Shown: positions 1 to 6,461 of the stretch, piece by piece
Layout: each line of letters opens with the position of its first letter
How positions within the stretch are numbered: position 1 is the stretch's first letter
Assembly: GCA_027487195.1 (NCBI GenBank)
Contig: JAIYEB010000304.1
Coordinates: forward strand, 1-8,656
Source of the DNA: Hyphomicrobiales bacterium
GTDB lineage: Bacteria > Pseudomonadota > Alphaproteobacteria > Rhizobiales > UBA4765
Direction of reading: 5' to 3'
DNA length: 8,656 nt
The notes under the pieces: generated by a model
Databases searched by the model: none
What the model saw: only the letters and a program-made list of their open reading frames with translations
Told to the model about the DNA's origin: nothing
Program-made: the position numbers and the translations under genes

Positions 1-1095
1 AATCACCCCTTCATCGCTGGCAATACCGCCCGCCGGGATATGGATGTTCTGCGGGCTCGTGCACATTTGCGCTGAAAACGCGCAAAGCCCGTTCGCAAGC
101 GCATCGATCATGTCAGCGAGATTGGCTGTCGAATGGAGCACAACGGCGTTGCAGCCAGCTGTCTCCGTGTAGACGAGCTTTCGGGCATAGCGCTCTTCGA
201 TCACATGACCGAACCGTTGGCTGCCGGTGTAGTCGATGATGGCGCAGGAGGGATGATCCATCAGCGTGATCGCAACCGGCTGATCGACCGTGTCGGCGGC
301 AAGTGTCACGAGGTTTTCGTCAAATCCCGCCTCTTTGAGAACCATCCGGGCGGTCTTCACAGCGATGGCGACCGGTAGAATCCCGTTCGGGTGCGGTTTC
401 AGGATCGCGGGGTTGCCCGTCATCAGATTGGCAAACAGCGCAGGATAGGCGTTCCACATCGGAAATGTTGCGCAGCAGATGATGACGGCAACGCCACGTG
501 GCCTGATCTCGTAACGCTTGCCGAGCGTGACACGCCCGCCGCGCCCGAAATCCTTCGACCAGATCGCCTGCTCAGGTACATCCCGCAAGGCCTTGACCGC
601 ATAGGCCAAGGCTTCAACGCCGCGGTCGATCGCGTTCGGCCCGCTGCCGGAATAGGCCATGAGATAGGATTGGCCAGCCGTATGCATTGTGGCCCATGCA
701 TTCTCGAAGGCCTGGGCCTCGAAGCGAAACGCCATTTCAAGAAGCACAGCGGCACGCTGCTCTGTTCCAGCGGCAAGCCAGGCCGGCACGGCTTTGAGCG
801 CATGGCTGAAGAGCTGGTCAGGATCGGGCCGTGGATAGTCGATCCCAAGCGGCGCCTGGGTATAGGGCGAAACCTCAAACCCCGTGCGCCCGATTGTGCC
901 GGGCTGGTCGAGATCAAACGGCTTGTCGAGATGGGCCTCAAAGCGCGCCTTGCCATCAGCTGGGCGCCCCTCCGGATGAAGCTTCGCGCTTGGGCTCTCA
1001 ACAAACGGGCTCCAGGCCGCGCGGGTTCGACAAGCCTCCAGGGCCTTCTCGAGCGTCGCGCGATGCTTCAATGTCCATTCAGCCGCAAGCGACAT
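1..1095 (-). CDS. paaN: PaaN-type aldehyde dehydrogenase (5' part; runs off left edge)
   Basis: The first 365 codons are present; the C-terminus lies beyond base 1. Translating the minus strand from the ATG at 1095 gives an uninterrupted aldehyde dehydrogenase of the PaaN family linked to phenylacetate degradation, which oxidises an aldehyde to the acid with NAD(P)+. The N-terminal 100 residues carry the PaaN-specific lead-in (RFEAHLDKPFDLDQPG near 51-66, then EVSPYTQAPLGIDYPRPDPD). The dehydrogenase core follows: PMWN with the catalytic Asn215, LKPHP with Lys233, YTGS near 289-292, general base Glu311 in ETAGCN, and nucleophile Cys345 in QMCTSPQN. The 34-residue Glu-Cys spacing is typical of the superfamily. 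The start is supported by GAGG (1101-1104) five bases upstream, overlapping the thiolase stop; the gap to that gene is 7 bases. The family is usually about 550 residues, so roughly a third is missing. No hydratase domain can be judged. Family assignment is firm; the substrate is inferred. Confidence 0.9.
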   Translation of the reverse strand, partial: MSLAAEWTLKHRATLEKALEACRTRAAWSPFVESPSAKLHPEGRPADGKARFEAHLDKPFDLDQPGTIGRTGFEVSPYTQAPLGIDYPRPDPDQLFSHALKAVPAWLAAGTEQRAAVLLEMAFRFEAQAFENAWATMHTAGQSYLMAYSGSGPNAIDRGVEALAYAVKALRDVPEQAIWSKDFGRGGRVTLGKRYEIRPRGVAVIICCATFPMWNAYPALFANLMTGNPAILKPHPNGILPVAIAVKTARMVLKEAGFDENLVTLAADTVDQPVAITLMDHPSCAIIDYTGSQRFGHVIEERYARKLVYTETAGCNAVVLHSTANLADMIDALANGLCAFSAQMCTSPQNIHIPAGGIASDEGVI

Positions 1096-1102
1096 GCCCG
1101 CC

Positions 1103-2347
1103 TCAGTCCGCTGCGATGATAAAGCTGACGATCGTCGAGGCCGACCCGCCAATATTCAGGGTTTGAACGCGCCTTGCGCCCTCAACCTGTATCGCGCCAG
1201 CGCTCGCCGTGACCTGGCGCGCGGCGTCAAGCACCATGCGCACACCCGTGGCGCCGACGGGATGACCACAACCAATCAAGCCACCGCCGGGATTGAACGG
1301 CAACCGGCCCCCCATCGCGATCAGACCATCATCGATGGCGCGGCCGTTCTCGCCGGGAGCGGTAATCCCGAGATGATCAATCGCCATATAGGCGGTGTGG
1401 CTGAAGCAATCATGGGTCTCGATCACATCGAGGTCGAAGACAGATGAGATCCCGGCGCGACGCCGCGCCTCGATGGCCGCTTGCGCCACATGGGGAAAGA
1501 TCAGCGCCTCGTCACGGCTGCGCTCAAGTTTCGGCTTGAGGCGGATGCCCGCCGTTGTGTGCCCCCAGCCCGTGATGCGGGCAAAAGCAGAGACATCGCG
1601 TCCGGTGCGTCCGGAGCGTCCGGCGCGACGCGCATGCTCTGCAGCGAATGCCTCGGACGCGATCACAATCGCCGCTGCGCCATCCGTGATCTGTGCGCAG
1701 TCCTGACGTCGGGTTCCGGGTTCGATCACCGGGTTCAAAATGTCGTCTTCGCTGAACTTGCCTTCGCCAAAGCTCCAGGCCCTGGTCTGGGCCAGCGGGT
1801 TCTTGCGGGCGTTTTGATAGGCCTGCTCGGAGAGGTGGTTCAAATGACGCCGCTCAATCCCGTAACGGCGCTGGTACTCCGCGCCGACAAGGCCAAAGGC
1901 TGCGGGCCACATGAACCGGCAGTCGATGTCTTCGCGCCCCTGCCAACTCGCGGCATTCTGGTTTTGCGAGGCAACATCGCCCGGCGTGTTCTTGAACTCC
2001 TCAGCCCCGATGACGAGTGCAACGTCATATCGACCGGCTTCGATCTCGGCCGTTGCCGCCAGAAGCGCAAGCGAACCTGACGCGCACGCACCCTCATGGC
2101 GCGAGGCTGGAATACCCCAAAGCTCGGGCACAACGTCGCTGATCATGGCACCCAGATGCGCCTGCGCGCGCTGCAGTTCGCCAAAGGCATTGCCGACATG
2201 GATCGTGCCAATGTCCCCGGCCCTGACACCTGCGTCTGCAAGTGCGCCCCTCGTGACCGTGGCCAGCATGTCCGAGAGATCGAGCCCCTCACGCGACCAG
2301 ACCCTGGCAAAGTCTGTCTGGATGCCGCCAAGAATTGCGATGCTCAT
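1103..2347 (-). CDS. SCP2-type thiolase (acetyl-CoA acetyltransferase-like)
   Basis: This encodes 414 residues, full length for a thiolase-superfamily protein of the sterol-carrier-protein-2 thiolase type. Such enzymes cleave a 3-ketoacyl-CoA with CoA, or run the reverse condensation, in the cytoplasm. Visible catalytic elements are the nucleophilic Cys88 in GACASGS, the HDCF motif at 312-315 that marks the SCP2 subfamily and supplies His312 and Cys314, and His362 in CGHPVGATG. The C-terminus ends in TLNIGGSAST with no classical CxG box, as expected when the HDCF cysteine takes over that role. The ATG overlaps the stop of the upstream flavoprotein gene as ATGA (2344-2347), so translation is probably coupled; no clear Shine-Dalgarno is seen. 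A loop near residues 243-251 is built from a 9-bp tandem repeat. The position before a PaaN-like dehydrogenase suggests the last CoA-dependent cleavage of a catabolic route. Automated naming as acetyl-CoA acetyltransferase would be loose; the chain length used cannot be read from sequence. Confidence 0.92.
   Translation of the reverse strand: MSIAILGGIQTDFARVWSREGLDLSDMLATVTRGALADAGVRAGDIGTIHVGNAFGELQRAQAHLGAMISDVVPELWGIPASRHEGACASGSLALLAATAEIEAGRYDVALVIGAEEFKNTPGDVASQNQNAASWQGREDIDCRFMWPAAFGLVGAEYQRRYGIERRHLNHLSEQAYQNARKNPLAQTRAWSFGEGKFSEDDILNPVIEPGTRRQDCAQITDGAAAIVIASEAFAAEHARRAGRSGRTGRDVSAFARITGWGHTTAGIRLKPKLERSRDEALIFPHVAQAAIEARRRAGISSVFDLDVIETHDCFSHTAYMAIDHLGITAPGENGRAIDDGLIAMGGRLPFNPGGGLIGCGHPVGATGVRMVLDAARQVTASAGAIQVEGARRVQTLNIGGSASTIVSFIIAAD
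1598..1624. repeat. Three tandem 9-bp units inside the thiolase gene
   Basis: Three adjacent copies of GCGTCCGGN lie at 1598-1606, 1607-1615 and 1616-1624, differing only at the last base. On the coding (minus) strand they encode a repeated Gly-Arg-Ser/Thr tripeptide around residues 243-251. The array is in frame and does not disturb the catalytic motifs. It looks like a small slippage expansion in a surface loop. Confidence 0.7.
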
Positions 2348-3306
2348 ACTCTGAGATCCGCCGCAAGATCAGCCACGCGGGTCATGGCCATGAGGTACTC
2401 CCGCTCAAGACGGTCAACAATGGTTGCAGCTGGCTCCTTGGCCGAGATGGCGCCAACGCCCTGTCCAGCCGACCAGATCGTTGCCCAGCGCTTCGTCCCT
2501 GCCGTCCCGGTATCGTAATCCCTGCCGGGTGCTGCGGGCATGTTCGCGGGATCATAGCCATTGGCGATCAGCGATGCCTTCAACCAATTGGCGGTCGTGC
2601 CGGTGATGCCGGCACTTGCGATGATGTCATCGGCGCTCGCCTGCGCAACCATGTCCTTGTAGGCAGGGTCTGCGAGGCTCTCATCCGCCACGATGAAGCG
2701 TGTGCCCATGTAGACAAGGTCAGCGCCGGCAGCGATCGCACCCGCAACCCCCGCCCCATCGCTGATCCCACCGCCGAGAATGACCGGTCCATCAAAGAAG
2801 CGGCGCACGGCAGAGAGAAACGCAAACGGCGAGAGATGGCCGGTGTGCCCGCCTGCGCCTGCTGAAACCAGCACAAGCCCATCAACCCCCGCCTCAACCG
2901 CCTTTCGCGCCAATGTGAGGTTGATCACATCGGCAAACACAAGCCCGCCATAGCTGCGCGCAACCGCGATGGCCGGCTTTGGCGATCCAAGCGCGGTCAC
3001 GAGCATCGGCGGCTTGTATTTCGCAACAAGCGCCAGATCATCAGGCAGCCTCGCGTTCGAGGAATGCGTGATCAGGTTGGCGCACCAAGGCCCGATGACA
3101 GCCCTCGGCTGGGCCTTGGCGGCATCGGCAAGCGTGCCCGAAATCTCATCCATCCACGCTTCAAGGGTTGCAATCGGGCGGGCGTTGGGTGTTGGAAAAC
3201 ACCCGATCACGCCCGCGCGCGCTGCGGCAATCACAAGCGCCGGCCCCGACACCAGAAACATTGGTGCAGCAACAATGGGCAGGCGGAGTCTGAACGGCAG
3301 GCTCAC
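2344..3306 (-). CDS. Nitronate monooxygenase-like FMN flavoprotein
   Basis: This is a TIM-barrel flavoprotein of the nitronate monooxygenase / 2-nitropropane dioxygenase family, about 320 residues. The N-terminus LRLPIVAAPMF (near 8-17) is the usual FMN-site beginning. GAGGHTG contains the candidate catalytic His154; GGGIS (178-182) and GADLVYMGTRFI form the phosphate-binding end of the barrel; GQGVG (281-285) closes the site. There is no signal peptide. Two GTG starts are possible: 3315, which overlaps the upstream stop as GTGA, and 3306, preceded by GGTGA at a 5-base spacing like its neighbours. I prefer 3306 because it yields an N-terminus (MSLPFRLRLPIVAAPMF) with little extra before the first strand. 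The gene ends in an ATGA overlap with the thiolase. The family name covers many enzymes with unproven substrates. The His motif reads AGAGGH rather than the EAGGH I recall for characterised class I enzymes, so true nitronate oxidation is doubtful. A reductase or oxidase step on a CoA-bound or aromatic intermediate is possible. Confidence 0.88.
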   Translation of the reverse strand: MSLPFRLRLPIVAAPMFLVSGPALVIAAARAGVIGCFPTPNARPIATLEAWMDEISGTLADAAKAQPRAVIGPWCANLITHSSNARLPDDLALVAKYKPPMLVTALGSPKPAIAVARSYGGLVFADVINLTLARKAVEAGVDGLVLVSAGAGGHTGHLSPFAFLSAVRRFFDGPVILGGGISDGAGVAGAIAAGADLVYMGTRFIVADESLADPAYKDMVAQASADDIIASAGITGTTANWLKASLIANGYDPANMPAAPGRDYDTGTAGTKRWATIWSAGQGVGAISAKEPAATIVDRLEREYLMAMTRVADLAADLRV

Positions 3307-3311
3307 AGATC

Positions 3312-4757
3312 TCACCAGCCCCGCGCGAGCCGGTCAGCGCCGACCCATGCCGCATGGAACCCGTTTGGTACCCGCTCCGGGATTGTGATCTTGCACACCG
3401 GACCTTTCGACAGGTCGGCTGCATCCATCACATAGACCTTCGACTTTTGCTGATCGCCATCCCAGACAAAGCCAACGAGGTAGCCGTCATCCTCAGCCTT
3501 GGCATTGTCGCGCGCGGCAAAAGGCGCCTCGCTCCACCAGCGGTTCGGGCCCTCATGGTAGGTCTGTGAGGTTCCGCGCTGCAAATCATAGCGCGCAAGC
3601 CCCGAGAAGCGGGGATCCTCTTTCTGCTCGCTGCGCCCCATCAGCAATTGCCAGGAGTAGCGCGACTTCTTGCCCATCATCTTGCCGTTGATGACCGGAA
3701 ATTCGCTGACGATGATATCGTCAAGCGCGCGCTCGCGCGTCAGGCCGGTGCGCAGATTGAGCCGCCACTCGTAAAACATCGTGTCGTTCTCAAGCAGCGC
3801 GATCATGGCAATGAACTTGTCGGGTTCGGGATTGCCCGAAAGATCACGCGGCATCCGGAACGGCGTCCCGGTCATGACAATCTCTATGCCGCCCTGCCCG
3901 TCATCTTCCTCCCAGGCGTTGGAGACATGGTACATGAAGGTGGGCTTGGCCTCGAACCAGCGTATGGGTGCATTCTTGTCCCGGCGCGGCACAACAGCAA
4001 ACCGGGTCGGTTTGTCGTTGTGAAACGACAGCTTGTGGCGCCCCGCCATGAGCGCACGCTCGTCATAGTAGAGCGGGAAATCATGGAGGATCGCGTAGTT
4101 TTCCGTGATCCCCATATCGTGCGGCAGGCGCGGACCCGGCGTCTCCACATCACGAAACTGCGTGACGTTCCCGCTGCGGTCGACCGAGCCAAACCACATG
4201 TATGGCGGCGTCTTGCCATAGGCAAAGAACAGAAACTCGCCGGTGATCTCGTCAACCTTGGAATGGGCTGAAATTGGCAGGCCGGAAAGCCTCGAGTCGC
4301 CGTTCAGCTTTCCCTTGGTCGACAGGCTGTAGGGGTCAGATTTGTAAACAGCGCCGCCGAGATACCAGGTCGAAATCAGGTTGCCCGCGAAGAACTTGAC
4401 GTCGGTGTTCGACGTGCACTTGCGCGGCATGTCCTGCCGGTCGCGCCGCTCCGGTTCCTTGATCCCTTGCCAAAGCGCGCGGTCAGCCTCGATCTCCTCG
4501 CGCAACTGATCGGTCATGACCCAGTTGTTGCGATAGCGGGCGCGTCCATTCTCGAAATAGACAGCGTGCAGCATGCCGTCGCCATCAAACCAGTGGTAGC
4601 GCCCGGGTGCCGCGAATTTCCGATTGGGTCCGTTGCGAACATAGACGCCGTTCAGATCGGTCGGGATTTGCCCTTCGACCTCAAGCTCGTCAAAGCTTCG
4701 CTCGGTTGTCACCGGCGCAAATGCTCCGGAAAGCACAATCACATCGCTCTGTTCCAT
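3312..4757 (-). CDS. Carotenoid oxygenase family (RPE65/lignostilbene dioxygenase-like) double-bond cleaving enzyme
   Basis: This encodes 481 residues of the carotenoid cleavage oxygenase family, non-haem Fe(II) seven-bladed propeller enzymes that use O2 to split a C=C bond into two carbonyl products. The N-terminal IPTDLNGVYVRNGPN (31-45) is the family opening, followed by HWFDGDGMLHAV. All four iron-binding histidines are recognisable: His165 in SAHSKVD, His213 in PHDMGITENYAI, His277 in MYHVSNAWEE and His468 in VPNGFHAAWV. There is no signal peptide or membrane segment. The length is close to bacterial lignostilbene dioxygenases and isoeugenol monooxygenase (about 480) and shorter than plant enzymes. 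The ATG at 4757 has GGGGA at a 5-base spacing and lies 21 bases after the lipocalin-like gene. The aldehyde product would suit the PaaN-like dehydrogenase three genes downstream. I infer stilbene/phenylpropanoid-type chemistry from context; apocarotenoid cleavage is the alternative, and the sequence does not decide between them. Confidence 0.93.
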   Translation of the reverse strand: MEQSDVIVLSGAFAPVTTERSFDELEVEGQIPTDLNGVYVRNGPNRKFAAPGRYHWFDGDGMLHAVYFENGRARYRNNWVMTDQLREEIEADRALWQGIKEPERRDRQDMPRKCTSNTDVKFFAGNLISTWYLGGAVYKSDPYSLSTKGKLNGDSRLSGLPISAHSKVDEITGEFLFFAYGKTPPYMWFGSVDRSGNVTQFRDVETPGPRLPHDMGITENYAILHDFPLYYDERALMAGRHKLSFHNDKPTRFAVVPRRDKNAPIRWFEAKPTFMYHVSNAWEEDDGQGGIEIVMTGTPFRMPRDLSGNPEPDKFIAMIALLENDTMFYEWRLNLRTGLTRERALDDIIVSEFPVINGKMMGKKSRYSWQLLMGRSEQKEDPRFSGLARYDLQRGTSQTYHEGPNRWWSEAPFAARDNAKAEDDGYLVGFVWDGDQQKSKVYVMDAADLSKGPVCKITIPERVPNGFHAAWVGADRLARGW

Positions 4758-4778
4758 TTCGGTCCCCGCGTCTGCTTC

Positions 4779-5213
4779 TTAACGTTCCCATTCAATCGCA
4801 TGGCGGCGCACACCGCCCTGCCCGTCTTGTTCGTCCGCTGACAAGGTCAGGGAGCCATCAGCATTGAACTGCATCCGGCGGCGCTGATGTGTGCCGACAA
4901 AGGCCGGGTTCAGCGCGGTTGTGACATGATGCACAACCTCATCACCTTCGATCTCAAAGCGGCCGCCATAGGCAAAGAAGCTCGAGAACGCACCCGCGCG
5001 CTCGGCTTCTGGCGCCGTTTTCATGCTGGCCGAGGACAAGGCCGTGCGACCGGCCTCGGCAATCATCGCGCTCATGGCACCATCCGGCGTGTAGAGGATG
5101 AGCCCGCTCGCCTTGTCTCCAAACGGAAACACGATGCGCCCATCCCCATGCGTTATTGTCCAGCGCCTGAGCCGCCATCCACCCATCAGGCGCTGGGCAT
5201 GTGGGCTAGCCAA
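4779..5213 (-). CDS. Lipocalin-like domain protein
   Basis: This small protein of 144 residues matches the bacterial lipocalin-like domain (Lipocalin_5 type). It shows LMGGWRLRRW (9-18), then FPFGDKASGLILYTPDGAMSA (29-49), the FFAYGGRFEIEGDEVVHHV stretch (79-97) and a closing QRRRMQFNADGSLTLS strand pair. The pattern predicts a beta-barrel with a hydrophobic interior. No signal peptide is visible, so it is probably cytoplasmic. A TTG start at 5213 is chosen because an in-frame stop lies just upstream and the next start (ATG at 5186, codon 10) would cut into the first conserved strand. The start region overlaps the end of the substrate-binding-protein gene by 8 bases, suggesting coupled translation. 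No catalytic role can be assigned. Because it sits directly before the oxygenase gene, it may bind or isomerise a hydrophobic substrate or product, which is inference only. Confidence 0.8.
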   Translation of the reverse strand: MASPHAQRLMGGWRLRRWTITHGDGRIVFPFGDKASGLILYTPDGAMSAMIAEAGRTALSSASMKTAPEAERAGAFSSFFAYGGRFEIEGDEVVHHVTTALNPAFVGTHQRRRMQFNADGSLTLSADEQDGQGGVRRHAIEWER

Positions 5214-6423
5214 TGAGCGGGCTCACAGGCGTCCAGGCACCATTGCGCACCTGTTCGATGCGGACAGCTTCAGGATCAATGTGCCCGTCCTTGAACCGCG
5301 TCGGACCATAGAAGGCCGGATGCGTTGACGAGACGCTGGCGAGCGCGCGCGCCAGGCCCTCGTTCGTCAGTGCCTGGCCTGCGGCTTCGACCGCGCGCAC
5401 AAACATGTCAGTGTAGGCATAGGACAGGAGCGCATTTTCATCCGGATCCTGATTGTAGCGGGTCTTCATCGCAGCCCACGTGGCCTGAACCGCCGGATTT
5501 GGATCATTTGGCCCGATGATGTTCCAAAGGCCTGCGCCAAACAGACCTTCAACTGCGGCTGCGCCCAATCGCTGGACCAACATGGTCCGGCCAGGTGGCG
5601 ATGTCATGATGGCCACATCGTTCCAGCCGATCTTCTTGACCTCAGCCATCACGCCGATGGTCTCGCGTGTGATCGTGGCCGTGCAGACCAGATCGCAATT
5701 GGCGGCGCGCATGCGCTGGACATGCGAGGAGAAGTCGACATCGCCAGGGCGGTAGCTCGCTTCTGCGGCGAGCGTCATGTTGCGCCCTGCAAGCGCTGCC
5801 TTCAGCCCCACACCGACGAGCTCGCCAAGCGGGCCTTCCTGAAAGATGTAGCCAACACGCCTGCGGTTCTGGTTGGTCAGCATCCACTCGACGGCGGGCT
5901 TCATGGTCGTGTCGTAGTTTGGCGTCGTCGTGAACAACAACGGGCTGTTGCCGGCCACGCGCCGAAACACTGACGATGCTCCCCACGGCGAGAACACCGG
6001 AACGCCGGCGTCGACAATGCGCTTGAGGGTTGCAGCATTCGTCGCAGAACCAAAGCTGTTCAGGATCGCAAAGACCTGATCTTGCTGGACGAGCTTGTTG
6101 GCTGCGCGAACCGCCATTTGCGGTTGGCTGCCATTATCCTCAACGATCAGGCGAAAGCGCCGGCCATGGATGCCGCCGCGGTCATTCGCTTCATCAAGCC
6201 GGAGTTGCATGCCATTTCGAAGCGCCGGCATTCCGGCAGCCACGGGGCCAGATAGGTCGAGATGTGAGCCAAGGACAATCTCGCTTGCCGAGACACCTTG
6301 CGTCGTACCCTGGGCGCGCACAGCGGGGCTTGCGAATGCCAGAGCTGCAACGCCGAGCGCGCCACGGCGGGTCAAACCACGGCCAACAGCTTTGGCCAAA
6401 CGAGATGTGGGTTCTTGTGTCAT
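5206..6423 (-). CDS. ABC transporter substrate-binding protein, LivK-like (periplasmic binding protein type 1)
   Basis: This encodes 405 residues of the branched-chain amino-acid-type (Peripla_BP_6) periplasmic receptor family. Residues 1-37 form an export signal: a basic N-region ending in LTRRGALG with Arg19-Arg20, a hydrophobic run GVAALAFASPAV, and likely cleavage after VRA at 37. The twin arginines fit a Tat signal loosely, without the usual Phe. The mature part opens with EIVLGSHLDLSGPVAAG, then NGMQLRLDEANDRGGIHGRR and LIVEDNGSQPQMAV, the usual first lobe. PAFYGPTRFKDGHI lies near the C-terminus. The ATG at 6423 has a strong GGGAGGA Shine-Dalgarno. Paralogues of this family carry aromatic acids, amides and short-chain acids as well as amino acids. 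Standing between an acyl-CoA synthetase and a double-bond-cleaving oxygenase, this one probably recognises a carboxylate that feeds the encoded pathway. It would deliver to the Liv-type permease whose LivF ends at 8319. Confidence 0.93.
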   Translation of the reverse strand: MTQEPTSRLAKAVGRGLTRRGALGVAALAFASPAVRAQGTTQGVSASEIVLGSHLDLSGPVAAGMPALRNGMQLRLDEANDRGGIHGRRFRLIVEDNGSQPQMAVRAANKLVQQDQVFAILNSFGSATNAATLKRIVDAGVPVFSPWGASSVFRRVAGNSPLLFTTTPNYDTTMKPAVEWMLTNQNRRRVGYIFQEGPLGELVGVGLKAALAGRNMTLAAEASYRPGDVDFSSHVQRMRAANCDLVCTATITRETIGVMAEVKKIGWNDVAIMTSPPGRTMLVQRLGAAAVEGLFGAGLWNIIGPNDPNPAVQATWAAMKTRYNQDPDENALLSYAYTDMFVRAVEAAGQALTNEGLARALASVSSTHPAFYGPTRFKDGHIDPEAVRIEQVRNGAWTPVSPLIG

Positions 6424-6427
6424 GTCA

Positions 6428-6434
6428 TCCTCCC
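6428..6434 (-). promoter_or_regulatory. Strong Shine-Dalgarno before the substrate-binding-protein gene
   Basis: GGGAGGA on the minus strand lies a few bases upstream of the ATG at 6423. It is the best ribosome-binding site in the window. This suits a periplasmic receptor that must be made in excess over the membrane transporter. Confidence 0.75.
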
Positions 6435-6446
6435 GGACGGTGATTG

Positions 6447-6458
6447 GGCCTTCGGGCC
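6447..6458 (-). other. Short GC hairpin between acyl-CoA synthetase and receptor genes
   Basis: In the 38-base gap the transcript reads GGCC-CGAA-GGCC, a perfect 4-bp stem with a 4-base loop. No U-tract follows, so it is not a terminator. Intergenic stems just before a binding-protein gene can protect its mRNA segment. Here the stem is so short that chance is a real alternative. Confidence 0.25.
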
Positions 6459-6461
6459 TCG

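Noticed and set aside
423..1004. 193-codon minus-strand open frame
   Set aside because: It is an out-of-frame shadow of the PaaN-like gene. The frame starting at 1095 carries the dehydrogenase motifs and stays open to base 1.
391..1119. 242-codon plus-strand open frame
   Set aside because: It is antisense to the PaaN-like dehydrogenase, has low-complexity Arg/Gly/Ala-rich content and no domain.
1481..2080. 199-codon plus-strand open frame
   Set aside because: It is antisense to the thiolase coding frame and shows no domain.
3648..4271. 207-codon plus-strand open frame
   Set aside because: It is antisense to the carotenoid oxygenase with its four histidines intact, and shows no domain.
6424..6461. 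Intrinsic terminator or internal promoter in the synthetase/receptor gap
   Set aside because: The stem is only 4 bp with no following U-run, and no convincing -35/-10 pair is visible in 38 bases.
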